Part shown: positions 42,979 through 51,782 of the stretch, one piece after another | Numbering within the stretch: the first letter of the stretch is position 1 | How the letters are laid out: each line of letters starts with the position of its first letter | Assembly: GCA_946478525.1 (NCBI GenBank) | Contig: CAMLCH010000009.1 | Coordinates: 1-64,000, forward strand | Reading direction: 5' to 3' | DNA length: 64,000 nucleotides | From: Snodgrassella alvi_G | GTDB lineage: Bacteria; Pseudomonadota; Gammaproteobacteria; Burkholderiales; Neisseriaceae | Made by a program: the position numbers and the translations under genes | The notes under the pieces: generated by a model | Databases searched by the model: none | What the model saw: the letters and a program-made list of their open reading frames with translations, nothing else | What the model was told of the DNA's origin: nothing

Positions 42979-45189
42979 TTAGAAGGTATAGCGCAAGCCG
43001 ATATTGAAAGTTCGTCCCGGTGCAGAATAAAAATCAGCATTATTTTTAGTCAAGGCCGGCATTGAACCATCACTTTGGCCAGAGGTACCATGCGCCTGCG
43101 AATTTACATTCGGGATCATGTATGCAACATCAGCCCAGTTCCAGTATTTCTTATTAAATACATTGTTCACCCCGGCATGTAAACTTAAGTGCTTATTGGG
43201 TTTCCAGTAACCACCTAAATCCACCAGCGCATAACTTTTGGATGGGTTATAGTATGTATCGGCAGAGTAGATATCCTTATCATCCTTCTTGGCAACATAA
43301 GTGAAATTCACATCTGCGCCCCATACTTCTTTTTCATAAGCCATACCCAGTTTAACTTTCACTGGCATGACCGAATTAATAGGATGGTCTACTCCATCCT
43401 GACGAATCGAACCGCGAGAATATGCTACAGAACCACTGGCTTTCCAGTCAGGGGCAAATTTCCAGCGTGCATAGGCTTCACCACCATAGATATGAGCCTT
43501 ACTAAAGTTCTGAGCACGCAAAATAAAGTATTGCTTACCTTGTCCTCCGGTAATCGGAAGTGATATTTGCTTAGAAATATCGGTATAATCAATGAAGTTT
43601 TTATAATGGTTATCAAAACCACTGATACCATACTCAAAAACCTCATTTTTACCTCTTAAGCCGAGCTCAAAATTATTGGCAGTTTCTGCCTTCAGGTCAG
43701 GATTACCCCAAACACTGTATCTGCCCGGATTCCAAGAAGAAGCTAACTGTTGAGAAGATGGTGCATTAAACCCTCTTGCATACTGGAAATATGGAATCAG
43801 TAATGGGTTAAATTCATAGGAAATACCAAAACGCGGAGTGATGGCATTTTCATGTTTTTTATGCAGCGCCCCAATATCATCAGTAACGCCAGTCACAAAA
43901 CCATTATTATTTGGCTTCACATTATAATAATGTGCTGATAATCCAGGACTAACAACCAGTTTACCAAAGCGCAGATCACCATCTATATACATGCTGGCGC
44001 GAGTAGTTTTATTGTCTGCTGCCGGTTTCGATTTTGCATAAAAACCTCTCCAGTCACTGGTCAGTTCATGATGTGCCAGTCGCACACCATAGCGCCAGTC
44101 CTGACTGAGCGTATTATTTTCAAAATGTGACAACCACTCACTATTCAGGCCAATAACTTTATCTTTATTATTAAAATCAAAATCACAGCGATTCAGAATC
44201 CCGGGGATAGAGGTAGTACAGCCACGTACATAATTGCGATGAGTAGACGATGCAGTCTTTGACTGTTGCCAGTACAACTGCGTACTACCACTTTTGACAA
44301 AACCCTCTCCATCATGATATTCATGTTCGATAGAAAAGCGTGATTTTTTATTTTCATCAGTACCGGTAACATCTGAATAGGAAGCATTAGCTAAGGAATA
44401 GGAATCTGTCCACTGATTACGACTTAAATACTCTGCGGCAAATTTCAATGTGTTTCGCGCATTCAGATCAAATTCATGTTTAGTCAGGAAATAGCGACTG
44501 TTGTAATCCACTGGATCTGGTTTAGTACGCAAAGCACCTTGTCCACCAACCTTACCTCGGTTGTCTAATTCATTACCTTTACGGTAAGTACCTAATACCA
44601 TCCCGCGCCAATCACCAGCAGTTAATGCGCCCGCTCCGGTAACCGAAGTCGTTTTATTAACACTATTATATTGAGTATCAATATAACCACCTTGCTTTTC
44701 ACCCTTTAAAATTTCGTCTGGTGTCAGCGTGTGCATCGCTACCGATCCGCCCAAGCCAAATCCGCGGGCATTTTTACTGATATCCACACTACTCAATGCA
44801 GATACATCAATAAAATTACCACGCCCAAAAATAGCAAACTGTCCAGTATTCTTAATTTCACTTGATTCCGGCAGATCAATACCATCAATCGACATGCCAA
44901 TACGGTTACCACTCAGACCACGGATATTGACACTATCATTTCCCTGTCGGGAACCCTGCGCATCCAGCACCTCGACACCGGGCACATCTTTCAGAGCAGA
45001 TTTCAAATCAACCGCACTCTGTTTCTGAATAGTATCAGCCTTAATCTTAGTATTTTTAAAAACCCGCTGTGGTGGTGCTTTTCCTTCCACATGAACAGTA
45101 GGTAATTGAGCTTCGCCCTCAGCATAAACTACACCAGGCAAACCAATACAGGCTATTGCAAGAGCTATAATTTTGGGTGAACGATGCAT
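42979..45189 (-). CDS. hmuR: TonB-dependent haem/haemoglobin receptor 1
   Basis: This outer-membrane receptor is 736 residues from the ATG at 45189, which gives a clean signal peptide (HRSPKIIALAIACIGLPG...YAEGEA); a TTG at 45213 would add eight residues. The plug domain shows VDLKSALKDVPGVEVLD, NDSVNIRGLSGNRIGMSIDG and ISKNARGFGLGGSVAMHTL. The barrel ends in PGRTFNIGLRYTF with the terminal Phe. FQYARGFNAPSSQQL is the FRAP/NPNL-like region of haem receptors. Position at the head of hmuS-hmuT-hmuU-hmuV supports haem or haemoglobin as ligand. A Fur-like element overlaps the likely promoter at 45234-45263. It is closely related to the receptor at 45679-47880. Confidence 0.9.
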   Translation of the reverse strand: MHRSPKIIALAIACIGLPGVVYAEGEAQLPTVHVEGKAPPQRVFKNTKIKADTIQKQSAVDLKSALKDVPGVEVLDAQGSRQGNDSVNIRGLSGNRIGMSIDGIDLPESSEIKNTGQFAIFGRGNFIDVSALSSVDISKNARGFGLGGSVAMHTLTPDEILKGEKQGGYIDTQYNSVNKTTSVTGAGALTAGDWRGMVLGTYRKGNELDNRGKVGGQGALRTKPDPVDYNSRYFLTKHEFDLNARNTLKFAAEYLSRNQWTDSYSLANASYSDVTGTDENKKSRFSIEHEYHDGEGFVKSGSTQLYWQQSKTASSTHRNYVRGCTTSIPGILNRCDFDFNNKDKVIGLNSEWLSHFENNTLSQDWRYGVRLAHHELTSDWRGFYAKSKPAADNKTTRASMYIDGDLRFGKLVVSPGLSAHYYNVKPNNNGFVTGVTDDIGALHKKHENAITPRFGISYEFNPLLIPYFQYARGFNAPSSQQLASSWNPGRYSVWGNPDLKAETANNFELGLRGKNEVFEYGISGFDNHYKNFIDYTDISKQISLPITGGQGKQYFILRAQNFSKAHIYGGEAYARWKFAPDWKASGSVAYSRGSIRQDGVDHPINSVMPVKVKLGMAYEKEVWGADVNFTYVAKKDDKDIYSADTYYNPSKSYALVDLGGYWKPNKHLSLHAGVNNVFNKKYWNWADVAYMIPNVNSQAHGTSGQSDGSMPALTKNNADFYSAPGRTFNIGLRYTF

Positions 45190-45233
45190 AAAGTAGTTAA
45201 CCCCTTTTGACAAAATTAAAATAAAATTGGCAT

Positions 45234-45263
45234 ATTGTAATAAAGAATGATTCTTTTATACAA
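45234..45263 (-). promoter_or_regulatory. Probable promoter of receptor 1 with Fur-like spacer
   Basis: On minus, TTGTAT and TACAAT are 18 bases apart. The spacer contains AAGAATCATTCTTTA, an imperfect palindrome resembling half of a Fur box (GATAATCATTATC, 9 of 13 by eye). Confidence 0.45.
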
Positions 45264-45472
45264 GCGCTAATGGGAATTATTACTATTAATATCTTAAATA
45301 CGATACATTTTTCAAAAACAAACCGTATCAGTCTCAGTTTATAAAAAATCGCAAAACAAAACTTTATTATCAATATATTGATTATATTGATATTTTCTTA
45401 ATAAAACATCACTTCAGGCTATTAATACTCGTAACCTGTCCGATATTCACCATGGGATAAGCAAACATATCC

Positions 45473-45667
45473 TCAACAGTTAACAATATAGTCATTCAAA
45501 ATTGAATAATAAAAACAATATCTTAAAATACAATAAATACTAAATATACATATAATAGGACTAGTAAAAAAAGTAAATATAATTAAATATAAGCATGTAA
45601 AAGAAAACAACATTAAATAAAATACTTCACTGATATCCTTGGGCGTAAAGCACATTCCGTTTTCCAT
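45473..45667 (-). CDS. Possible small membrane protein
   Basis: This 64-codon frame starts 11 bases after the stop of receptor 2 on the same strand, with GTGAGGG just before its ATG. The product is hydrophobic and Cys/Tyr/Ile-rich (VFYLMLFSFTCLYLIIFTFF and onward), with one or two possible membrane helices. The AT-rich composition alone could create such a frame, and no family is recognised. It might be a co-transcribed accessory of the receptor or noise. Otherwise the 45264-45678 spacer shows nothing. Confidence 0.3.
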   Translation of the reverse strand: MENGMCFTPKDISEVFYLMLFSFTCLYLIIFTFFTSPIICIFSIYCILRYCFYYSILNDYIVNC

Positions 45668-45678
45668 CCCTCACAAAC

Positions 45679-47880
45679 CTAAAATTCATAACGTAGCCCT
45701 ACATTAAAAGTTCGTCCGGGTGCTGAATAAAAATCAGCATTATTCTGCGTTAACCTCACCACACTACCATCATTCTGAGTAGAAGTACCGCGCGACTGCT
45801 TATTCACATTCGGTACCAGATAAGCTATATCTGCCCAGTTCCAGTACTTCTGATTAAATAAATTATTTACACCTGCTCGTACACTAAAATTTTTGCTTGG
45901 TTTCCAGTATGCACCCAGATCAACTAAAGCATAACTTCGTGAAGGGTTATAAAATTTATCCTCGGCGCGAATATCACTGTTATCCTTTTTCGCTACATAA
46001 GTTAAATCTACTTGAGTACCCCAAACCTCCTTCTCGTAAGCCAGACCCAGTTTGGCTTTTAAAGGCATGATTGAATTAAGTGGTTGATTTACGCCATCCT
46101 GTTTAATCGAACCACGCGAATAGGCCACTGAACTATTCACACGCCAATCCGGTGCGAATTTCCAGCGCGCATAGACTTCACCACCATAAATATGTGCCTT
46201 ATTTAGATTTTGTGCTCGCAGAATAAAATCCTGTTTGCCACCCCAAATATTAGGTAACGATATTTCATTAGAAACATTCACAAAATCAATAAAATTCTTA
46301 TAATGATTGTCAAAAGCGCTAATGCCATACTCAAAAACCGTATTTTTACCGCGCAATCCCAACTCAAAATTATTGGCCGTTTCCGCTTTCAAATGCGGAT
46401 TTCCCCAGATGCTGACTATATTAGGATTCCATGACGATACCAGCTGTTGAGCAGAAGGAGCATTAAAGCCACGTGTATACTGAAAATAAGGGACAAATAA
46501 AGAATTTACCGTATAAGCCAGACCAAATCGTGGTGTTAATGCAGATTCATGCTTTTTATGTAATTCACCAATAGTGCTGGTCGATCCTGTTACAAAGCCA
46601 CTGCCATTCGGATTCATTCGATAATAATGCGCTGACAAGCCCGGACTAACCATCAGCTTACCCCATTGTAAGTCGCCTTCAATATACATACTCGCACGCA
46701 GCGTCTCACTATCGGCTGTTGGTTTTGACTTAGCAAAATAACCTTGCCAGTCACTGGTTAATTCATGCCTTGCTATCCTCAAACCATAGCGCCAGTTCTG
46801 AGCTAACTTATCATTGGCAAAATTTGATGACCAATCACTATTTAAGCCCCATACTTTGTCCTGATTTTTAAAATTAAAATCACAGCGATTTCTGATTCCC
46901 GGCACCGAAGTCGTACAGCCTTTAAAATAATCACGATGAGTTATTGAAGTTGTTTTTGTATCCTGCCAGTAAATTTGAGTTTTACCTGACTGAATCAGCC
47001 CTTCCCCGCCATAAAATTCATGTCCCAAAGAAAATCTGGTTTTCTGATTATCATCAGAACCTTGAACATTCATATACTGATCATTAGCCTGTGACCATGA
47101 ATCTGTCCACTGTTTACGTTTCAAATATTCTGCCGCCAGACTCAGCTTATTTTGACCATTAATATCCCATTCATGCTTGGTCAGAAAATAACGGCTATTA
47201 TGGTCGGACGGATCAGGTTTAGTACGCAGCGCTCCTTGTCCACCAGTATGACCACGGTTCACTACCTCATCACCATTGCGGTAGGTACCCAACAGCATTC
47301 CACGCCAGCGTCCTCTTTCTAATGCACCAGCTACTGATACTGCTTTGGATTTATTTATGCCGTTATATTGTGTATCAATATAAGCAGCTTCACGTTTACC
47401 TTTAAGAATATCATCAGGATTCAAAGTATGCATCGCTACTGCACCACCCAAGCCAAAGCCGCGCGCATTCTTACTAACATCCACACTGCCCAACGCCGAT
47501 ACATCAATAAAATTACCCCGACCAAAAATTACATACTGCCCAGTCGTTTTATTCTCATTGGCTTCGGGTAAATCAATTCCGTCAATAGTCATAGCGACCC
47601 GATTTCCACTTAAGCCACGAATATTGACACTATCATTACCCTGTCGCGCACTCTGAGTACCTAATACCTCAACTCCGGGAATATCCCATAACGCCGACTT
47701 CAAATCTATCGCATCACGTGCTCTTATATTGGCCGCATCCACCTTAGTGCGTTTAAATGCAGCTGCGGATCGCTTACTCTGCACTTCAATAGTTGGTAAC
47801 CGCGCCTCTTTTTCTCCAGCCCACCCAATAAACGGTACAGATAAGCACATCACCATCAATAACTTTGAGACATTTTGCAT
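45679..47880 (-). CDS. TonB-dependent haem/haemoglobin receptor 2
   Basis: This 733-residue outer-membrane receptor is paralogous to receptor 1 and lies just upstream on the same strand. It has a signal peptide (KLLMVMCLSVPFIGWAGEKE), plug segments DLKSALWDIPGVEVLG and NDSVNIRGLSGNRVAMTIDG, then DVSKNARGFGLGGAVAMHTL. The barrel motif FQYTRGFNAPSAQQL and the C-terminal PGRTFNVGLRYEF with terminal Phe follow. Identity to receptor 1 is high over most of the length; differences cluster in segments likely to be surface loops. A strong Fur box precedes it (47933-47951). The ligand is probably haem or a haem protein, inferred from context. Confidence 0.88.
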   Translation of the reverse strand: MQNVSKLLMVMCLSVPFIGWAGEKEARLPTIEVQSKRSAAAFKRTKVDAANIRARDAIDLKSALWDIPGVEVLGTQSARQGNDSVNIRGLSGNRVAMTIDGIDLPEANENKTTGQYVIFGRGNFIDVSALGSVDVSKNARGFGLGGAVAMHTLNPDDILKGKREAAYIDTQYNGINKSKAVSVAGALERGRWRGMLLGTYRNGDEVVNRGHTGGQGALRTKPDPSDHNSRYFLTKHEWDINGQNKLSLAAEYLKRKQWTDSWSQANDQYMNVQGSDDNQKTRFSLGHEFYGGEGLIQSGKTQIYWQDTKTTSITHRDYFKGCTTSVPGIRNRCDFNFKNQDKVWGLNSDWSSNFANDKLAQNWRYGLRIARHELTSDWQGYFAKSKPTADSETLRASMYIEGDLQWGKLMVSPGLSAHYYRMNPNGSGFVTGSTSTIGELHKKHESALTPRFGLAYTVNSLFVPYFQYTRGFNAPSAQQLVSSWNPNIVSIWGNPHLKAETANNFELGLRGKNTVFEYGISAFDNHYKNFIDFVNVSNEISLPNIWGGKQDFILRAQNLNKAHIYGGEVYARWKFAPDWRVNSSVAYSRGSIKQDGVNQPLNSIMPLKAKLGLAYEKEVWGTQVDLTYVAKKDNSDIRAEDKFYNPSRSYALVDLGAYWKPSKNFSVRAGVNNLFNQKYWNWADIAYLVPNVNKQSRGTSTQNDGSVVRLTQNNADFYSAPGRTFNVGLRYEF

Positions 47881-47932
47881 AGTTAGTTATCAATATCTAA
47901 CAAATGTTAATCTAATAACTGATATTGTAAAT

Positions 47933-47951
47933 GATAATGATTTTCTTTATC
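47933..47951 (-). promoter_or_regulatory. Fur box upstream of receptor 2
   Basis: GATAATGATTTTCTTTATC matches 16 of 19 positions of the Fur consensus GATAATGATAATCATTATC. It lies about 53 bases before the receptor 2 start. Iron-replete repression is expected. Apart from this site and the riboswitch, 47881-48505 shows nothing else. Confidence 0.8.
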
Positions 47952-48363
47952 AATATATATTTATATTATTGCTATATCTAGATATAACTTGTGGTAATTT
48001 TGATTAAAACAGCTTGCTATTATTGGATAATTAACCCATACCGATAAAATAATTGTACGTGTAACAACGTAAACTGTTTATTACGCCATTTCAATTAATC
48101 CATTAATACTGCTTTATATAGAGTATTTAACTAGCAATTAAAATTTCGTCTCTCTTAAAGGCTATTTCAGACATAAAACTGAATAGTAAAATAAAAATCT
48201 AATCTCTGAGTAAAGCTTATGATTTTATATTTTATCTAGAGAATATTATTCAATATATATTTATTGAAAACAATTGTATACTGTAGTTGTCAGTACATCT
48301 TATAACTGGGTCAATATATTTTTTGTTAGTTGTCTGACTTTCTTTTAACCCTTACCGGTTAAT

Positions 48364-48434
48364 TTATCCGGGGTGCCGCTGGCTGAGATTACACCCGTAG
48401 AACCTGATGCGGTTAGTACCGCCGAAGGGAGTAT
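48364..48434 (+). ncRNA. TPP riboswitch
   Basis: The conserved THI-element blocks are present in order: CCGGGGTGCC, GGCTGAGATTACACCCGTA, GAACCTGATGCGGTTAGTAC and CGCCGAAGGGA. It binds thiamine pyrophosphate. Downstream, TACTCC (48471-48476) can pair with the riboswitch 3' strand GGAGTA (48428-48433). Alternatively CTCCTT (48473-48478) can pair with the tenA Shine-Dalgarno AAGGAG (48495-48500). This gives a translational on/off switch. Confidence 0.93.
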
Positions 48435-48505
48435 AAAACACACTTTTTTCGAATAATAAGTCTGTTTTGTTACTCCTTAATATATTATTTATTAAAGGAG
48501 CTTTT

Positions 48506-49168
48506 ATGCTTTCATTTCAATCACTCACAGAAGCCTGTCAGGATGAATGGAACCGCTATATTCAGCATGATTTTATCCGCCAGCTGGGTAAAGGAATATT
48601 AGATAAATCGTGTTTTCAGCATTACTTAAAACAGGATTATCTTTTTTTAATTCAGTTTGCGCGTGCATGGGGACTCGCGGTTTATAAAAGCTATGATGTA
48701 TTTGAAATACGCAAGGCATCAGCAGGTCTCAAGGCTATTATGGATACTGAGCTGGAATTACATATACAGTATTGTAAGGAATGGGGCATCAATGAACAGG
48801 AACTTAGTACTCTGCCCGAAACCAAAGCAAATATGGCATATTCACGCTATATACTCGATGCCGGACAACAGGGGAACTTACTGGATTTACATATTGCACT
48901 GGCACCATGTTTAATCGGATATGGAATGATTGCCTGCTGGCTTAAAGATCAGCCATGGTATCAAACAATTAATAGCCCTTATCAAAGCTGGGTAGAAATG
49001 TATGCAAATAATGAATTTCAGATTGCCATGCAGGAAGAGATTGACTGGATTAATCAACGTTTAGCCAACATTGATTCACAGCGCTTTCAGCAACTGACCA
49101 AAATTTTTACCAAAGCAACGCAATTAGAAGCTGATTTTTGGCAAATGGGGCTGGATAAAAGCTACTAA
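48506..49168 (+). CDS. tenA: Aminopyrimidine aminohydrolase TenA (thiaminase II family)
   Basis: TenA hydrolyses aminopyrimidine breakdown products of thiamine so the pyrimidine can be salvaged. The 220-residue helical protein has the active-site features KQDYLFLIQFARAWG (Asp near residue 45), Cys135 in APCLIGYGMIACWLK, a Tyr/Trp-rich pocket and LEADFWQMGL with the late Glu near the C-terminus. The ATG at 48506 has AAAGGAG five bases upstream; an earlier in-frame ATG would lie across the riboswitch control region. It is the only gene visibly under the TPP riboswitch here, with a hairpin terminator right after it. Confidence 0.95.
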   Translation: MLSFQSLTEACQDEWNRYIQHDFIRQLGKGILDKSCFQHYLKQDYLFLIQFARAWGLAVYKSYDVFEIRKASAGLKAIMDTELELHIQYCKEWGINEQELSTLPETKANMAYSRYILDAGQQGNLLDLHIALAPCLIGYGMIACWLKDQPWYQTINSPYQSWVEMYANNEFQIAMQEEIDWINQRLANIDSQRFQQLTKIFTKATQLEADFWQMGLDKSY

Positions 49169-49184
49169 ATATTTTATATACATG

Positions 49185-49215
49185 ACTTTCCTGTCAGGAT
49201 AACTGATGGGAAAGT
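49185..49215 (+). terminator. tenA terminator
   Basis: ACTTTCCTGTCAG pairs with CTGATGGGAAAGT (13 bp, two G-U pairs) around a 5-base loop, 16 bases after the tenA stop. It is followed by TTAATAATATT. Confidence 0.7.
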
Positions 49216-49317
49216 TTAATAATATTCATATTAATTTGATTTGCAATTAATCAAAATATCTTATATCTAAAAGAGATTATTCAATCTATGCGTAATTTAT
49301 ATTTCTAATAATATTAA

Positions 49318-49545
49318 TTAATAATGAGGTGGAATTTCATTGGCTGGATTAAATGGTTCATTGTTGCCGTCTGATTTATCCGGCAGGCGCTGGTAAAGCA
49401 AGCGCAGTTGCGCTTGCTGTAGATCCAGTGTTTGCTGTAGCCGAGCTATGGTGTCACTCAGGCTTTGGATGGTTTCTTCCTGAAAAGCATCGCGGATTTC
49501 CAGTTCTTCAATACGTTGCTGAAGATTTAGTATTTCTTTATTCAT
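49318..49545 (-). CDS. slyX: SlyX family protein
   Basis: This 75-residue protein is almost entirely a coiled coil (NLQQRIEELEIRDAFQEETI, QSLSDTIARLQQTLDLQQAQ, LRLLYQRL) with a Pro-rich tail ending in EIPPHY, the SlyX signature. The function is unknown in all organisms. It stands alone between tenA and the ribosomal-protein pair. Confidence 0.88.
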   Translation of the reverse strand: MNKEILNLQQRIEELEIRDAFQEETIQSLSDTIARLQQTLDLQQAQLRLLYQRLPDKSDGNNEPFNPANEIPPHY

Positions 49546-49604
49546 CTTTTACCATTATGCAAAATACATTATTCATTATGATTGATTATCATAGCTCATG
49601 ATAC

Positions 49605-49639
49605 AAAAAAACCTGAGCAATAAGCTGCTCAGGTTTTTT
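49605..49639 (-). terminator. rpmB-rpmG terminator
   Basis: AAAAAACCTGAGCA and TGCTCAGGTTTTTT form a perfect 14-bp stem with a short loop 18 bases after the rpmG stop. T/A runs on both sides allow function in both directions. Confidence 0.85.
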
Positions 49640-49656
49640 AAACCAGTATGAAATAA

Positions 49657-49812
49657 TTATTTCAGCTTGGTTTCTTTATACATTACATGTTTACGCACAA
49701 CTGGATCGAATTTTTTAATTTCGAATTTACCAGTCATGGTACGTTTGTTTTTGGTAGTGGTATAGAAATGACCTGTACCAGCAGATGATTCTAATTTAAT
49801 TTTGTCGCGCAT
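49657..49812 (-). CDS. rpmG: 50S ribosomal protein L33
   Basis: This 51-residue basic protein begins MRDKIKLESSAGTGHFYTTT, then KNKRTMTGKFEIKKFDPVVR and ends MYKETKLK. It is the L33 variant without Cys, so it does not bind zinc. It sits in the large subunit near the E site. The start is 27 bases after the rpmB stop, and a terminator follows. The order rpmB-rpmG is conserved in proteobacteria. Confidence 0.97.
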   Translation of the reverse strand: MRDKIKLESSAGTGHFYTTTKNKRTMTGKFEIKKFDPVVRKHVMYKETKLK

Positions 49813-49838
49813 TGCTTTATCCTTAAATCACTATATGA

Positions 49839-50072
49839 TTAAGCTTCACCGCGAGCGCGCAGGTCGGCCAATACTACATCAATACCTAATTTGTCGATGG
49901 TGCGCAGCGCTGCGTTAGAAACGCGTAGGCGTACCCAACGGTTTTCACTTTCAACCCAAAAACGACGAGATTGCAGATTAGGCAAGAAACGACGTTTGGT
50001 TTTGTTGTTGGCGTGTGACACGTTGTTGCCACTCATCGGGCGCTTACCGGTCACTTTACATACACGTGCCAT
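49839..50072 (-). CDS. rpmB: 50S ribosomal protein L28
   Basis: This 77-residue protein begins MARVCKVTGKRPMSGNNVSH and continues ANNKTKRRFLPNLQSRRFWV. The ATG at 50072 has TTGGAG upstream and gives the canonical L28 start; a start 12 bases upstream (MELT...) is non-standard. It heads the rpmB-rpmG operon. The 237-base gap to mtrE upstream holds the mtrCDE terminator and presumably this operon's promoter. Confidence 0.97.
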   Translation of the reverse strand: MARVCKVTGKRPMSGNNVSHANNKTKRRFLPNLQSRRFWVESENRWVRLRVSNAALRTIDKLGIDVVLADLRARGEA

Positions 50073-50269
50073 GGTTAACTCCAAACTTCTAAAATTTCGT
50101 AAAACGCGATTTATACCATGAAAAGCAGAATCTATTCAAGGATTAAATCATTTTGTATAGTCAGACTGTGTGAAAATAGTCGCTGTCATGGCTGTGTGTA
50201 ACTTTTTCGTATAAAAAAGTCTGTAATCAGCCAGTATATGCTGTTGCACTTTCGTTTACAACCAGCAGA

Positions 50270-50297
50270 AAGATGGCAATGAATTCATTACCATCTT
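50270..50297 (-). terminator. mtrCDE terminator
   Basis: On minus, AAGATGGTAATGA pairs with TCATTGCCATCTT (one G-U) in a compact hairpin followed by TCT, 12 bases beyond the mtrE stop. Confidence 0.75.
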
Positions 50298-50309
50298 GTC
50301 TGGCCACAT

Positions 50310-51782
50310 TTATTTAGTTGTAGCAGATGCAACTGGGTTACTGCCGGTCTGTACATTCAAACCGCCACCTAAAGCTTTATAGATATCAGCCCGGTTTTCC
50401 AGCAAGGTCTGCTGTATTTGCAATACTGCCTGCTGGGCGCCATAACTGTCGCGTTCTGCATCCAGTAATTCCAACGAGCTGGAAATACCGTGTTTATAAC
50501 GCAACTGGGTTAATTTATAGCGATTTATTTGTGCATGCTCACCACGCAGTTTGGCTTGATACTGACGTTTCAATGCATCACGAGCTACCAATGCATCGGC
50601 TACATCACGGAAAGCGGCCTGTACTGTCTGCTCATACTGGGCTACAGCAATGTTTTTGCGGGCAGTAGCCAAATCCAGATTACCTTTAATTTTCCCCCAT
50701 GTGAAAATTGGCAAGGTAATTTGTGGGGTGAAGCTCCAGGTACGATTCGGACCATTAAAGAGATGACCTATATCGTTACTACCCGAACCAATGCTGCCGG
50801 TCAGACTAATGCTGGGGAAAAAGGCCGCTCGGGCTGCACCGATGTTAGCATTAGCAGATTTCAAGGCAAATTCTGCTGCTCGCACATCCGGACGCTGATA
50901 CAAAATAGATGAAGGTAAACCCACTGGCAATTCTGCGTTCACAAACTGCTGACTTAGTGGTGCCGCAGCTGGTAGGTTATCCGGCAATGGTTTACCAACC
51001 AGTAAAGTAAGCGCATTATGTGCCTGTTCGCGTGCCTGCTGTGCAGCAGCATAGTCTGCACGAGCAGCTTCGATTTGGGATACCGCAACATCTACTTCTA
51101 CCTGTGAGATTACGCCAGCTTTGAATTGCAGATCGGTCAGACGTTTACTTTCCACTCTCGATTTCAGTACTCGACTGGATAAATCCATTTGTGCCTGCGC
51201 AATACGCTCATTGAAATAAGCTTTAGCTACGCTGGCAATCAAACTGATTTGTGTGGAGTCACGTACTTGCTTTTGCTGGAAATACTGATTGAGCGCAGCA
51301 TCCGATAGACTTTTGACGCGACCAAACAAATCTAGCTCAAATGCAGTTACGCCTAAGCCCACATTATACGATTCAGCAATATAACTGGTCTGATTACCAT
51401 ACGCATCACGTATGGCGCTCAGATCCTGTGCTATCCGTGATCGTCCACCATTACCGGAAGCACCCAGTGCCGGTAAACGATCAGCACGTGAGATAACGTA
51501 CTGGGCACGAACTGCTTCTACATTTAGCGCAGCTATACGTAAATCGCGGTTATTATCCAGTGCCAAACCAATAATTTCTTTTAGACGTTGGTCAGCAAAA
51601 TAATCCTCCCATCCCAGATCGGGAGCGGTTATTCTGCCTGCATGTTGATTGTTAGCCTTGACCGCAGGAAAGGTTTCAGCCATTTCCACTTTAGGCTGCT
51701 GATAACGCGGGGCCAAGGAGCAGCCAGAGATAACACCAGCAATTAACACTGTCAGTAAGGTAGGTTTAACTAATTGTTTCAT
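50310..51782 (-). CDS. mtrE: Outer-membrane efflux channel MtrE
   Basis: This 490-residue TolC/OprM-family lipoprotein forms the trimeric exit duct of the Mtr pump. It has a lipoprotein signal ending in AGVISGCSLAP (lipobox SGC), two OEP repeats (for example DLGWEDYFADQRLKEIIGLA, LDNNRDLRIAALNVEAVRAQ, then a second with LPSSILYQRPDVRAAEFALK) and SLELLDAERDSYGAQQAVL near the end. It overlaps mtrD by four bases (ATGA) and ends the mtrC-mtrD-mtrE operon. Confidence 0.94.
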   Translation of the reverse strand: MKQLVKPTLLTVLIAGVISGCSLAPRYQQPKVEMAETFPAVKANNQHAGRITAPDLGWEDYFADQRLKEIIGLALDNNRDLRIAALNVEAVRAQYVISRADRLPALGASGNGGRSRIAQDLSAIRDAYGNQTSYIAESYNVGLGVTAFELDLFGRVKSLSDAALNQYFQQKQVRDSTQISLIASVAKAYFNERIAQAQMDLSSRVLKSRVESKRLTDLQFKAGVISQVEVDVAVSQIEAARADYAAAQQAREQAHNALTLLVGKPLPDNLPAAAPLSQQFVNAELPVGLPSSILYQRPDVRAAEFALKSANANIGAARAAFFPSISLTGSIGSGSNDIGHLFNGPNRTWSFTPQITLPIFTWGKIKGNLDLATARKNIAVAQYEQTVQAAFRDVADALVARDALKRQYQAKLRGEHAQINRYKLTQLRYKHGISSSLELLDAERDSYGAQQAVLQIQQTLLENRADIYKALGGGLNVQTGSNPVASATTK

